DNA of 64,000 nt from Actinocorallia populi. Its GTDB lineage: Bacteria; Actinomycetota; Actinomycetes; Streptosporangiales; Streptosporangiaceae. The notes beneath the pieces were generated by a model. That model searched no databases. It had not been told where the DNA came from and saw only the letters and a program-made list of their open reading frames with translations. This document shows, in pieces, positions 54,797-64,000 of the stretch (the first letter of the stretch is position 1; the number at the start of each line of letters is the position of its first letter). Both the position numbers and the translations under genes were made by a program. The DNA lies in assembly GCF_002995495.1 (NCBI RefSeq), contig NZ_PVZV01000009.1:170888-234887 (forward strand), read 5' to 3'.

Positions 54797-55612
54797 GTGT
54801 TCAGAAGACGGATGCGCATCCAGGTGAAGACGCCTGAGCAGATCGAGCTCATGCGGGTCGCCGGCCGGCTGGTCGGCGAGACCCTGGAACTGGTGGCCGC
54901 GGCGGTCAAGCCGGGAGTCACCACCAAGGACCTGGACCGGCTGGCCGAGGACAACATCCGAGGCGGCGGTGGCATCCCGTCCTTCATCGGCGTACCAGGG
55001 CCGATCACCCCCTTCCCGGCGACGCTGTGCACCTCGGTCAACGAGGAGATCGTCCACTGCATCCCCAGCGACGAGAAGGTCCTCAAGGAAGGGGACATCG
55101 TCTCGATCGACTGCGGCGCGATCGTGGACGGCTGGCACGGCGACGCGGCCGTCACCGTCCCGGTGGGCGAGGTCGCCCCGGACGTGGCGGAGCTGCTGAC
55201 GGTGACCGAGGAGTCCCTGTGGCGGGGTATGGCCGCCTGCAGGGCCGGGGGCAACCTGGGGGACATCGGGCACGCGGTCGCCTCTTACGTGCGCGCTCAG
55301 GGCCGCTACGGCATCGTCGAGGGCTACGGCGGGCACGGGATCGGCACCGAGATGCACATGGAGCCCTTCATCCCCAACGTGGGGCGCCGCGGCAGCGGGC
55401 TGAAGCTGATCCCCGGCATGGTGTTCGCGATCGAGCCGATGATCAACCTCGGCGCGCCCGGCACCCACGAACTCGAGGACGGCTGGACGGTCGTCACGGT
55501 CGACGCCAGCCCCTCGGCGCACTTCGAGCACACGGTGGCGATCACCCCGGAGGGGCCGCAGGTGCTGACCGCGCTTGAAGGCTGGCAGGAACGCATCGCA
55601 CAATTGCCCTGA
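54797..55612 (+). CDS. map: Methionine aminopeptidase, type I
   Basis: A 271-residue metalloprotease that removes the initiator Met. Metal ligands are visible: Asp pair in DCGAIVDGWHGDAAVTV, His in GYGGHGIGTEMH, Glu in FAIEPMIN and Glu in HFEHTVAI. GTG 54797 is used; ATG 54812 five codons later is possible. It follows adk by 25 nt, as in many spc operons. Confidence 0.96.
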   Translation: MFRRRMRIQVKTPEQIELMRVAGRLVGETLELVAAAVKPGVTTKDLDRLAEDNIRGGGGIPSFIGVPGPITPFPATLCTSVNEEIVHCIPSDEKVLKEGDIVSIDCGAIVDGWHGDAAVTVPVGEVAPDVAELLTVTEESLWRGMAACRAGGNLGDIGHAVASYVRAQGRYGIVEGYGGHGIGTEMHMEPFIPNVGRRGSGLKLIPGMVFAIEPMINLGAPGTHELEDGWTVVTVDASPSAHFEHTVAITPEGPQVLTALEGWQERIAQLP

Positions 55613-55639
55613 CGGTGAAGACGTTGAGGAGGGACTCGG

Positions 55640-56092
55640 ATGCCGCAGAATCCGGAGATGCGGGCGTCCGACCGCGACCGTGACCAGTGCGCGGAGATCC
55701 TCCGGGAGAACTACGCGCAGGGCCGCCTCACCCAGGAGGAGCTCAACGAGCGCCTGGACGCGGTGTATGAGGCGCGGACGATGGGCGGGCTGCAGCAGCT
55801 CACCGCGGACCTCCCCGAGCAGGACCTCTACGACCTTCCGCTGCCGGCCGCCAAGGACTCCGTCCCCGCGGTGCGCACCCCCGCCGATCTGCAGAAGCGG
55901 GAGGACGGCGGCCTGCGGGCGGGCTGGGCGGCCTGGGGCACGACCAACCTGATCATCTTCACGATCTGGCTGCTCTCCAGCGTGGCCGGCGGCGACTGGA
56001 CGAACCTCTGGTTCCTGTGGGTGGCCGGGCCGTGGGGCGCGGGGCTGCTGGCGTGGACCCTCTTCGGCAGGCCCCGCTCGGACGGGGACTGA
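55640..56092 (+). CDS. DUF1707 membrane protein
   Basis: A 150-residue protein. The N-terminal ~55 residues (MRASDRDRDQCAEILRENYA, QGRLTQEELNERLDAVYEAR) form the DUF1707 helical domain common in actinobacteria. Two membrane helices follow (TNLIIFTIWLLSSV; FLWVAGPWGAGLLAWTLFG). Function unknown; DUF1707 is often coupled to other envelope domains. GAGGAGG site. 27 nt after map, probably co-transcribed. Confidence 0.85.
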   Translation: MPQNPEMRASDRDRDQCAEILRENYAQGRLTQEELNERLDAVYEARTMGGLQQLTADLPEQDLYDLPLPAAKDSVPAVRTPADLQKREDGGLRAGWAAWGTTNLIIFTIWLLSSVAGGDWTNLWFLWVAGPWGAGLLAWTLFGRPRSDGD

Positions 56093-56114
56093 CCGGCGCG
56101 GCCGCGGGCGTCCG

Positions 56115-56660
56115 TCAGGCGGTGGCGCGGATCGCGCGGGTGAGCGCGGAGACCAGGGCGCGCGGGTCGGGCGCCAGTTCCGGCACCACCTCGCGCAGGG
56201 CGAGCCAGCCGTTGACCGCCCGGATGGTGGGGCCCGCCTCGTCCAGGACGTGGTCCTCGACCCCGTACCAGGCCGCGACATGGGACCAGCGCCACAACCG
56301 GTGGGTCTCGGGCTTGGGGAAGCCGCCGGGGCCGCGCTGGCCGGTACTCGCCAGGCGGACCGACTCGAAGGTGCGGCCCACCCGCTCGGCGATCTCCCGC
56401 AGGGCCAGCAGCGGATCGGCCTCCGCCCGCCGGATGACGATGCCGGGGACCGCCGCCTCCACCTGGTTGATCACCTCGATCACCGCGGCGGCCAGGGAGG
56501 GCGCGTCCCAGTGGCATCTGGCCTGGCCCGGTCCGGTCACCTCGGCGGCGGACCGCACACAGGCGACGGTGACGTATCCTTGGGTGCGTTCGAACAATGG
56601 ATCGAGCTCATGCTCGAACACTGGTCTGCTGAGGACCAGTTCGAAGTCATAAGCCGCCAT
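56115..56660 (-). CDS. Putative HTH DNA-binding protein
   Basis: A 181-residue protein. The N-terminal half (YDFELVLSRPVFEHELDPLF, later VIEVINQVEAAVPGIVIRRA) is an unrecognised domain. The middle (EIAERVGRTFESVRLASTGQ, then RGPGGFPKP and LWRWSHVAAWYG) matches a MerR/AlpA-like helix-turn-helix with a wing and terminal Trp motif. It is the only minus-strand gene in the ribosomal block and is divergent from infA, whose promoter region it could control. That target is a guess. Confidence 0.62.
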   Translation of the reverse strand: MAAYDFELVLSRPVFEHELDPLFERTQGYVTVACVRSAAEVTGPGQARCHWDAPSLAAAVIEVINQVEAAVPGIVIRRAEADPLLALREIAERVGRTFESVRLASTGQRGPGGFPKPETHRLWRWSHVAAWYGVEDHVLDEAGPTIRAVNGWLALREVVPELAPDPRALVSALTRAIRATA

Positions 56661-56986
56661 GGTTGAAACGTACAGCGCCCGAGCGTGGTGTGAAAGCCGG
56701 TAAGGGCGTGGCGGCGGTGAGACGCTGCTACGTGTCCGGTTGATTTCGCAAACGCGGGCGCGTCGCGTAGACTCATCATTCGGTCCAGTGTCGGATCATC
56801 ATGCTCGCGTGAAGCGGGGCAAGGTGAACTTGTCTCGCATTGCTGCGGCGGATCCTGCATCCACCCTCGGCGCAGTGCCAGGGATGGGCTGGACGTCCCG
56901 GAGAACTCCTCGTCACATCGGTGAGAGCCGTGTGGGACGGGGCTTCCGGGAAGGCAGACGAAACCGATCAGCGAAGCGCGGAGGCC
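56661..56986 (+). promoter_or_regulatory. infA upstream region with likely promoter
   Basis: A good -10 (TAGACT, 56768-56773) lies about 210 nt before infA. A TTGATT at 56740 is 22 nt away; TTTCGC (56744-56749) gives an 18-nt spacer. The resulting long leader contains no convincing gene. Confidence 0.45.
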
Positions 56987-57208
56987 ATGGCCAAGAAGGA
57001 AGGCGCCATCGAGATCGAGGGCGTTGTCATCGAGTCTCTCCCGAACGCGATGTTCAAGGTAGAGCTCGACAACGGGCACAAGGTCCTCGCGCACATCAGC
57101 GGCAAGATGCGGATGCACTACATCCGGATCCTGCCCGACGACCGGGTCGTGGTGGAGCTCTCTCCCTACGACCTGACTCGGGGTCGGATCGTCTACCGCT
57201 ACAAGTAG
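56987..57208 (+). CDS. infA: Translation initiation factor IF-1
   Basis: A 73-residue S1-fold protein of the standard length ([40 protein letters not shown]). It binds the A site of the 30S subunit during initiation. First gene of the alpha operon. Confidence 0.97.
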   Translation: MAKKEGAIEIEGVVIESLPNAMFKVELDNGHKVLAHISGKMRMHYIRILPDDRVVVELSPYDLTRGRIVYRYK

Positions 57209-57284
57209 ACAAGCAAGCCGACTGGGGTTGCCTTTTCCGCTGTGGCAGGCGGGAATGACCCTGCGCAACAAGCTAGGAGACCCA

Positions 57285-57398
57285 GTGAAGGTCAAGCCGA
57301 GTGTCAAGAAGATCTGCTCCAAGTGCCGCGTCATCCGCCGGCACGGCCGCGTCATGGTGATCTGCCAGGACCCGCGCCACAAGCAGCGTCAGGGCTGA
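57285..57398 (+). CDS. rpmJ: 50S ribosomal protein L36
   Basis: A 37-residue L36 ([20 protein letters not shown]) starting with GTG after TAGGAGA. It is the zinc-binding (C+) form with the Cys-x2-Cys, a later Cys and a His ([13 protein letters not shown]). Very short, but position and sequence are unmistakable. Confidence 0.95.
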   Translation: MKVKPSVKKICSKCRVIRRHGRVMVICQDPRHKQRQG

Positions 57399-57568
57399 GA
57401 CTCGTTTTCACGCACCGCCACAACTGAGAACATGCCGCAATTCGCCACGTCCGTGCCCACGGCACGGATACGGGCGAGTGACCCCCGGTCGGAGGCCGGG
57501 GCCCGACCTGGGCAGGGACGGGGCAGCGGCAGGTAGGACCTCCGCCGACTGAAAGGACACTGCCCGAC

Positions 57569-57949
57569 ATGGCACGTCTCCTTGGTGTCGACCTCCCGCG
57601 CGAAAAGCGCCTCGAGGTCGCGCTGACCTACATCTACGGCATCGGCCGCACCCGCGCGCTGGAGACCCTCAAGGCCACCGGTGTCTCCGGGGACCTGCGG
57701 GTGCACCAGCTCAGCGACGCCGAGCTGATCCCGCTGCGGGACTACATCGACGCCAACTTCAAGATCGAGGGCGACCTGCGCCGCGAGGTGCAGGCGGACA
57801 TCCGCCGCAAGATCGAGATCGGGTGCTACCAGGGCATCCGGCACCGCAAGGGTCTTCCCGTGCACGGTCAGCGCACGCAGACCAACGCGCGTACCCGCAA
57901 GGGCAAGAAGAAGACCGTGGCCGGCAAGAAGAAGGCCGGCAAGAAGTAG
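57569..57949 (+). CDS. rpsM: 30S ribosomal protein S13
   Basis: A 126-residue S13 ([40 protein letters not shown]). It bridges to the large subunit and contacts P-site tRNA with its basic tail. A 170-bp gap with a hairpin precedes it. Confidence 0.97.
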   Translation: MARLLGVDLPREKRLEVALTYIYGIGRTRALETLKATGVSGDLRVHQLSDAELIPLRDYIDANFKIEGDLRREVQADIRRKIEIGCYQGIRHRKGLPVHGQRTQTNARTRKGKKKTVAGKKKAGKK

Positions 57950-58013
57950 ACCGGCCGGGGCGTGAAGAGCCCCGCCGCCACCGGTCCGATGACCTCTGGA
58001 GTGAAGAAGAGCA

Positions 58014-58418
58014 ATGCCTCCTAAGAGCCGCCAGGGCGCGCCGAAGAAGCTGCGCCGCAAGGAAAAGAAGAACGTCGCTCACGGGCACGCCCACATCAAG
58101 AGCACGTTCAACAACACCATCGTGTCGATCACCGACCCGAACGGGAATGTGATCTCCTGGGCCTCCTCCGGCCACGTGGGTTTCAAGGGCTCCCGCAAGT
58201 CCACCCCGTACGCCGCCCAGCAGGCCGCCGAGAACGCCGCCCGCCGCGCCATGGAGCACGGCATGCGCAAGGTCGACGTCTTCGTGAAGGGCCCGGGTTC
58301 GGGCCGCGAGACCGCCATCCGTTCGCTGCAGGCGACCGGCCTCGAGGTGGGCTCGATCCAGGACGTGACCCCCGTCCCGCACAACGGCTGCCGCCCGCCG
58401 AAGCGGCGCCGGGTCTGA
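58014..58418 (+). CDS. rpsK: 30S ribosomal protein S11
   Basis: A 134-residue S11 ([40 protein letters not shown]) forming the platform near the mRNA 5' end. ATG after GGAG; 44 nt before rpsD. Confidence 0.97.
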   Translation: MPPKSRQGAPKKLRRKEKKNVAHGHAHIKSTFNNTIVSITDPNGNVISWASSGHVGFKGSRKSTPYAAQQAAENAARRAMEHGMRKVDVFVKGPGSGRETAIRSLQATGLEVGSIQDVTPVPHNGCRPPKRRRV

Positions 58419-58462
58419 CGGACGCGGAAATTCAGGTCTGGGGATCGAGGAGATAGAGAGAC

Positions 58463-59089
<627 letters not shown>

Positions 59090-59100
59090 GAGCTCTGCAG

Positions 59101-59132
59101 CCCCCGAAGAGGTCCATCGGCCTCTTCGGGGG
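59101..59132 (+). terminator. Hairpin between rpsD and rpoA
   Basis: A 12-bp perfect stem (59101-59112 with 59121-59132) and an 8-nt loop, with no T run. Probably partial termination or an mRNA processing site within the alpha operon. Confidence 0.7.
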
Positions 59133-59191
59133 TATGTCCGTTATGTCACGGCCGTCAAATAGCGGGCGGCCCGACAGAAAGCGAGCATCAC

Positions 59192-60208
59192 ATGCTCATC
59201 GCACAGCGTCCGTCCCTCACCGAAGAGCAGGTGGACGAGTACCGCAGCCGGTTCGTCATCGAGCCGCTGGAGCCGGGCTTCGGCTACACCATCGGTAACT
59301 CGCTCCGCCGCACGCTCCTGTCCTCCATCCCCGGCGCCGCGGTCACCAGCATCCGCGTCGAGGGCGTCCTGCACGAGTTCTCCACCGTGCCGGGCGTCAA
59401 GGAGGACCTGACCGACGTCATCCTCAACCTCAAGCAGCTGGTCGTCTCCTCCGAGCACGACGAGCCGGTCGTCATGTACCTGCGCAAGCAGGGCCCGGGC
59501 GACGTCACCGCCGCGGACATCGCGCCGCCGGCCGGCGTCGAGGTGCACAACCCCGACCTGAAGATCGCCACGCTGAACAGCAAGGCGAAGCTGGAGATGG
59601 AGCTGACGGTCGAGCGCGGCCGCGGCTACGTCTCGGCGACCCAGAACAAGCAGCCGGGCCAGGAGATCGGCCGGATCCCGATCGACTCCATCTACTCCCC
59701 GGTGCTCAAGGTCACCTACAAGGTCGAGGCGACCCGTGTCGAGCAGCGCACCGACTTCGACCGTCTGATCCTGGACGTCGAGACCAAGCACTGCATGCTG
59801 CCGCGCGACGCCGTCGCGTCCGCCGGCAAGACGCTGGTCGAGCTGTTCGGCCTCGCCCGCGAGCTGAACGTCGAGGCCGAGGGCATCGACATGGGCCCGT
59901 CCCCCACGGACGCCGCGCTCGCCGCGGACCTGGCCCTGCCGATCGAGGAGCTGAACCTCACGGTCCGCTCCTACAACTGCCTCAAGCGCGAGGGCATCCA
60001 CTCGGTGGGCGAGCTGGTGGCCCGCTCCGAGCAGGACCTGCTGGACATCCGCAACTTCGGTGCCAAGTCCATCGAAGAGGTCAAGCAGAAGCTGCACGAC
60101 ATGGGGCTGTCCCTCAAGGACTCCCCTCCCGGTTTCGACCCGACCGCCGCCGCCGACGCCTACGGCGACGACGGCGACGAGTCGTTCGCCGAGACCGAGC
60201 AGTACTGA
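59192..60208 (+). CDS. rpoA: DNA-directed RNA polymerase subunit alpha
   Basis: A 338-residue alpha subunit. The N-terminal assembly domain ([20 protein letters not shown]) and C-terminal DNA/activator-binding domain ([36 protein letters not shown]) are intact, with an acidic tail. The dimer starts polymerase assembly. Confidence 0.98.
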   Translation: MLIAQRPSLTEEQVDEYRSRFVIEPLEPGFGYTIGNSLRRTLLSSIPGAAVTSIRVEGVLHEFSTVPGVKEDLTDVILNLKQLVVSSEHDEPVVMYLRKQGPGDVTAADIAPPAGVEVHNPDLKIATLNSKAKLEMELTVERGRGYVSATQNKQPGQEIGRIPIDSIYSPVLKVTYKVEATRVEQRTDFDRLILDVETKHCMLPRDAVASAGKTLVELFGLARELNVEAEGIDMGPSPTDAALAADLALPIEELNLTVRSYNCLKREGIHSVGELVARSEQDLLDIRNFGAKSIEEVKQKLHDMGLSLKDSPPGFDPTAAADAYGDDGDESFAETEQY

Positions 60209-60294
60209 GCACCACCGCCGGGCGCCGCGGCGCCCGGCGGCATCCATCAAGCTGACCCCAGTACCTGACACGGCTGGGGCAGGAAGGAAGAACC

Positions 60295-60786
60295 ATGCCC
60301 AAGCCCGCCAAGGGAGCCCGTCTCGGCGGCAGCCCGGCCCACGAGAAGCTGATCCTGGCGAACCTCGCCACCCAGCTCTTCGAGTACGGCCGCATCACCA
60401 CCACCGAGGCCAAGGCCCGCCGCCTGCGCCCGGTGGCCGAGAAGCTGATCACCAAGGCGAAGAAGGGCGACATCGCCAACCGCCGCATGGTGCTGCAGAC
60501 CATCCGGGACAAGGGTGTGGTGCACAAGCTGTTCGCCGAGATCGGCCCGCACTTCGCCGAGCGGCCGGGCGGCTACACCCGGATCACCAAGATCGGCCCC
60601 CGCAAGGGCGACAACGCGCCGATGGCCGTGATCGAGCTCGTGGCCGAGCAGGTCTCCGGGGTGACGGTCCGCAAGACCGCCGCCGAGGAGCCCGTGGTGG
60701 AGTCCGACGCCGCCGAGGCCACCGCCGAGGAGCCGAAGGCCGAGGCCGCCGAGGCCGAGACCACCGAGGCCCCGGCCGAGAAGTAA
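60295..60786 (+). CDS. rplQ: 50S ribosomal protein L17
   Basis: A 163-residue L17 ([40 protein letters not shown]). About 45 C-terminal residues form an Ala/Glu-rich acidic extension seen in actinobacteria. It ends the alpha operon and is followed by a terminator with a UUCG tetraloop. Confidence 0.97.
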   Translation: MPKPAKGARLGGSPAHEKLILANLATQLFEYGRITTTEAKARRLRPVAEKLITKAKKGDIANRRMVLQTIRDKGVVHKLFAEIGPHFAERPGGYTRITKIGPRKGDNAPMAVIELVAEQVSGVTVRKTAAEEPVVESDAAEATAEEPKAEAAEAETTEAPAEK

Positions 60787-60802
60787 AGGCAACGCCTCGA
60801 TT

Positions 60803-60847
60803 CGGGCCCGCCGTCCTCTTCGGAGGACGACGGGCCCGTCTCTTCTT
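60803..60847 (+). terminator. Alpha-operon terminator with UUCG tetraloop
   Basis: A 16-bp stem (60803-60818 with 60823-60838, one mismatch) is closed by c(TTCG)g and followed by TCTCTTCTT. Confidence 0.85.
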
Positions 60848-60899
60848 GGGACACTGCTTCCCGTAACGTTCTTCTTCGCACGTGGGGACGGAAAGACAC

Positions 60900-61751
60900 A
60901 TGACGGCCTTGGTGAGGCTCCGGCTGGACATCAGCTATGACGGGGCGGACTTCGCGGGCTGGGCGCGCCAGCCCGAGCAGCGCACCGTCCAGGGGGTCGT
61001 CGAGGAGGCGCTGGCCCGCATCATGCGGCTGGACCCGCCGCCCGTCCTGACCGTGGCGGGCCGTACCGACGCCGGGGTGCACGCCACGGGCCAGGTCGCG
61101 CACGTGGTCGTCCCCGCGGCGGCCTACCAGCAGATCAGCAGGGCGATGCCGCGCCGGCTGGCCGCGGTGCTCCCGCCGGACGTGCGGGTGCGCGAGGTGA
61201 CCCTGGCCCCTGAGGGGTTCGACGCCCGCTTCTCGGCGCTGCGCCGCCGCTACGAGTACCGCGTCGGCGACGAGCCGACGGGTGTCGCGCCGCTGCGCCG
61301 CCGGGACACCGTCTGGCACCCGCGGCCCCTGGACGTGGGCCGGATGAACGAGGCGGCGGCGCTGCTGGTCGGCGAGCACGACTTCGCCGCGTACTGCCGC
61401 AAGCGCGAGGGCGCCACCACGATCCGCAGGCTGCTGCGCTACGAGTGGGAGCGCAGGGAGGAGCGCCTGGCGGTGGCGACGGTCGAGGCCGACGCGTTCT
61501 GCCACTCGATGGTCCGCGCCCTCGTCGGGGCGGTGCTGTCGGTCGGCGACGGGCGCCGCCCGGTGGAGTGGCCGCGCGAGGTGCTGCTGGCCGGGGTGCG
61601 CGACTCGGCGGTGAAGGTGGCTCCGGCCCACGGCCTGATCCTGGTGGAGGTCTCCTACCCGGAGGACCGCCTGCTGGCCGACCGCGCCCTGGAGACCCGC
61701 AGGGTGCGGACGCTGCCCGCGCCGGCCGTCCCCTCGCCTACCGCTTCCTGA
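60900..61751 (+). CDS. truA: tRNA pseudouridine(38-40) synthase TruA
   Basis: A 283-residue enzyme modifying U38-U40 of the tRNA anticodon arm. Catalytic Asp57 lies in AGRTDAGVHATGQ; SALRRRYEYRV and FCHSMVRALVGAVLSVGDGR are also conserved. ATG 60900 is used with a GGACGGAAAG site. Its 3' end overlaps the opposite-strand gene by 14 nt. Confidence 0.95.
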   Translation: MTALVRLRLDISYDGADFAGWARQPEQRTVQGVVEEALARIMRLDPPPVLTVAGRTDAGVHATGQVAHVVVPAAAYQQISRAMPRRLAAVLPPDVRVREVTLAPEGFDARFSALRRRYEYRVGDEPTGVAPLRRRDTVWHPRPLDVGRMNEAAALLVGEHDFAAYCRKREGATTIRRLLRYEWERREERLAVATVEADAFCHSMVRALVGAVLSVGDGRRPVEWPREVLLAGVRDSAVKVAPAHGLILVEVSYPEDRLLADRALETRRVRTLPAPAVPSPTAS

Positions 61752-63012
61752 GCGGCTCGCTGACGTAGCCGAGGAAGGACCGGGCGGCCGCGGCGAGCTC
61801 CTCGGGCCGCTTGGCCGGCTTGGTGCCGTCGAGGTACTGCGCGTAGGCGTACAGCACGTAGCGGCCGTAGGTGTCCAGGGCGGTGTGGCCGCCCGTCCGG
61901 GTGATGGCCTTGGAGTTCTTGCCGGGCAGCGCCGTGAACCAGTTGCCCTTGCGGACGGGGGTCCCGGTCCTGCGGATGGCGAGCGCGACCTTCTTGGTGG
62001 GCATGGCCACGACGCCGACGGTGACGCCGATCTTCTTGTTGCCGGTGACGTAGGTGGAGCGCACCAGGCCCTGGCACTTCTGCTTCACCAGGGCCTTGGC
62101 CATGGCGCCCCCGGCGGCGTAGTCGCAGCGCAGGTTGAGCGACTTGCGGTCCAGGACGAAGTCCCGCCCGTCCAGCTGGATCTTCTTCGAGGGGAAGATC
62201 TCCTCCATGGTCAGCGGCCTGGGGTCGGTCTTGGCGCTGTCCACGGCGGGGGCGGAGGGCTTGGCCGGGGACTTCTCGGGCGACGGCGGCGGCGTGGTCG
62301 CCTGCGGCCGGGCGGAGCTCCGGGCGACCACCGGGGTGCCGGAGGGCTTGGGGTCCTTGTCGGCGCCGGGTCCGGAGAGCACCACGTAGGCGGCGCCCGC
62401 GACGGCCAGGGTGGGCACGAGCGCCAGCGCGACGTACAGCGTGGTGCGCTTCTTCCTGGGCTCCTCGGCCGGGGGCAGGGGAGCCAGGGCGCGGGAGGTG
62501 GATTCGGCGGGCGGCCCGAGGGGTCTGGCGGCCATGCCCACGATGGTCTGGCCGGCGCCGGGGTGGCCTTCGGCCGGGGGGGAGCTCCAGACCCCGGGGG
62601 AGTCCAGCAGCCGCTGCTCGGCCTGCCTCTTGTCGCCGGCGGCGCCCGCGGGCAGGTCGGTCACGGTCTGGAGGGAGGGAGAGGCGAAGGCCACGGCATG
62701 GGGGTCCTCCCGTGGAAGATCGTTGACGGTGACCGTGGTGTCGGCCCCCGGGGAGGGGCGCAGGGACGGCGGTACCGCGCGGCGGGTGTCGACCGACGGC
62801 ACGCCGGGGCCCGCGACCAGGACACCCGGGGGTTCGGACTCGCCGCCCGGGACGGAGGACGTGCTCCACCAGGGGGCGCTGGGCGGACCCTGCACCGGTG
62901 GCCCGCCGGGTGCGGCGGGCTGCTCGAAGCCCGGCGGAGCCGGGGGAACCGGGGCGGTCTCGGCGGCCTCGGTGGTCTCGGCCCCAGATGGGCCATCGTC
63001 AGGACCGGACAT
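61738..63012 (-). CDS. Pro-rich single-pass membrane protein with outer two-Cys domain
   Basis: A 424-residue protein. Pro/Gly/Ala-rich cytoplasmic N-terminus (~200 residues), one helix (LYVALALVPTLAVAGAAYVV), a Ser/Pro/Lys linker and an outer domain (RPLTMEEIFPSKKIQLDGRD). Two cysteines are 17 residues apart (LRCDYAAGGAMAKALVKQKC) and are followed by RSTYVTGNKKIGVTVGVVAM. The same outer domain occurs in the next gene (63065) and, more distantly, at 4923. Unknown function. Confidence 0.7.
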   Translation of the reverse strand: MSGPDDGPSGAETTEAAETAPVPPAPPGFEQPAAPGGPPVQGPPSAPWWSTSSVPGGESEPPGVLVAGPGVPSVDTRRAVPPSLRPSPGADTTVTVNDLPREDPHAVAFASPSLQTVTDLPAGAAGDKRQAEQRLLDSPGVWSSPPAEGHPGAGQTIVGMAARPLGPPAESTSRALAPLPPAEEPRKKRTTLYVALALVPTLAVAGAAYVVLSGPGADKDPKPSGTPVVARSSARPQATTPPPSPEKSPAKPSAPAVDSAKTDPRPLTMEEIFPSKKIQLDGRDFVLDRKSLNLRCDYAAGGAMAKALVKQKCQGLVRSTYVTGNKKIGVTVGVVAMPTKKVALAIRRTGTPVRKGNWFTALPGKNSKAITRTGGHTALDTYGRYVLYAYAQYLDGTKPAKRPEELAAAARSFLGYVSEPLRKR

Positions 63013-63064
63013 GGACGTACAGCGTAGTCAAACCCCTAGGTATCTGGAGCCTTCGCCAAATAAT

Positions 63065-64000
63065 TCAGCGTCCCGGCTTACCCGTCTCATCCCGGATGTG
63101 CAGGGCGGGGCCGAGGTTGCTGCCGGTGACCGTGCTCTGCGCGAACGTCTGCGCGGCCTTCTTGTGCTTGGCGGGAATGGCCTTGCCGTCCGGCAGCTGC
63201 ACCCAGGTCATGATGAGGTAGTGGCCGCGGCTCCACGCCGCGCCCAGCGCGTCGCCCTGGCCGATCTTGCTGGTGACGCCCTTGCCCGGCACCGCGATGA
63301 CGTAGGCGTCCTTGGCCGTCGCGGCCTTGGCGGCCTTGGCGGCGGCCGAGGCGCTGGCGAGGTTGGCCACGCCGACCGTGCCGATCATCTTGCCGCCCGC
63401 GGTGGCGAAGGTCGCGCGCAGGAACTGGGTGCACTTGCCCTTGGTCAGTGCGGCCTGCAGCGCCGTTCCGTGGACGCTCTCCTTGCAGGAGGCCTTCTTG
63501 CGGGTGGACATCACATAGCTGATGCCCTTCTCGGTGAACTTCTTCTTGCGGAAGACCTCGCCGAGGGACAGCGGCTTCGGGTCGGTCTTGCGGCTCCGCA
63601 GCAGGCCGCCCTCGGCCACTGGCGCGTCGCTCGGCTGCGCGGACGCCGTGGGTTCGCCGCCGTCGCCGGCCTTGGGGTCGGTGGTCACCTGCGACGAGGA
63701 GTTCGAGGCGTTCTTCTTTGGCTCGTCCTCGCCCTGGAGCAGCACGACGCCGGCGGCCAGCGCCACCGCGACGACCAGGGCGCCGCCGATGATCAGGGGC
63801 TTGCGGCCGCCCTTGCCGCGGCCCTCGCCGCCGGGCGGGGTCCCGTCACCGTTCCACTGCTCGCCCGGCCCGAAGCCGTCGTTGCCCTGCGGCTGCCACG
63901 GGACGGCCGGCTGCGGGCCGGTGTAGCCGCCGTGAGGGGGCTGGGCCGCGAGGCCGCCGGGCATCTGCTGGGGGCCGCTGCGCCCGTCGTAGGGCTGCTG
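63065..64000 (-). CDS. Pro-rich single-pass membrane protein with outer two-Cys domain (5' end beyond window)
   Basis: About 310 residues are visible. The frame stays open to the window edge with Gln/Pro-rich sequence, so the true start lies outside. A Gly/Pro/Gln-rich tail, one helix (LIIGGALVVAVALAAGVVLL) and an outer domain (PLSLGEVFRKKKFTEKGISY) are present. The Cys pair is CKESVHGTALQAALTKGKC, followed by FLRATFATAGGKMIGTVGVA. It is a tandem paralog of the 61738 gene, 52 nt away on the same strand. Confidence 0.7.
   Translation of the reverse strand, partial: QQPYDGRSGPQQMPGGLAAQPPHGGYTGPQPAVPWQPQGNDGFGPGEQWNGDGTPPGGEGRGKGGRKPLIIGGALVVAVALAAGVVLLQGEDEPKKNASNSSSQVTTDPKAGDGGEPTASAQPSDAPVAEGGLLRSRKTDPKPLSLGEVFRKKKFTEKGISYVMSTRKKASCKESVHGTALQAALTKGKCTQFLRATFATAGGKMIGTVGVANLASASAAAKAAKAATAKDAYVIAVPGKGVTSKIGQGDALGAAWSRGHYLIMTWVQLPDGKAIPAKHKKAAQTFAQSTVTGSNLGPALHIRDETGKPGR

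Overview
The window is chromosomal DNA of a high-GC actinobacterium. The type VII secretion (ESX) locus, the MurT/GatD pair, an orphan GlnR-type regulator, proline-rich membrane proteins and a Ser/Thr kinase all fit a filamentous or sporulating lineage, most likely near Streptosporangiales/Thermomonosporaceae. That placement is inferred from gene content; no 16S gene is present. Nothing looks like a prophage, IS element, tRNA or CRISPR array.

Region 1 (1-4870) is metabolic. It holds the 3' end of a 5'-nucleotidase gene, glnR (minus strand, TTG start), a MoaD/ThiS-like protein, a DUF2993 protein and a thioredoxin-like protein. A sulfur operon follows (DUF4395, thiosulfate sulfurtransferase, DUF1416), preceded by a tiny Cys/Arg-rich leader peptide that probably starts at the transcription start site.

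Region 2 (4900-24800) is the cell-envelope and secretion block. A proline/glutamine-rich membrane protein, a double DUF3558-like membrane protein and a receptor Ser/Thr kinase lead into an ESX locus: mycosin, EccC (opposite strand), EccD, EccB, two WXG100 proteins, a Trp-less WXG100-like protein, a collagen-like GPGG-rich substrate candidate, a second mycosin, a broken small gene, a MinD/ParA-like ATPase and a two-gene split DUF6177-like protein. I saw no eccE or eccA.

Region 3 (24800-33200) holds a two-helix membrane protein that looks like a P-loop ATPase without its Walker A, convergent with a HerA/DUF87 ATPase. Beyond a 120-bp tandem repeat lie two tandem paralogs, each with a zinc ribbon, a low-complexity linker, one membrane helix and an outer domain.

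Region 4 (33370-38050) has murT-gatD (lipid II amidation), a small acidic protein, a DsrE-like protein and a Gln/Pro/Tyr-rich tail-anchored protein.

Region 5 (38220-60840) is the translation superoperon: str (rpsL-rpsG-fusA-tuf), S10, spc (with secY, adk, map) and alpha (infA to rplQ), followed by truA. A DUF1707 protein and a putative HTH protein sit between map and infA. Several non-coding gaps between ribosomal genes hold strong hairpins.

Region 6 (61738-64000) carries two more minus-strand genes of the proline-rich, single-helix, outer-cysteine-domain family first met at 4923, the last one cut by the window edge.
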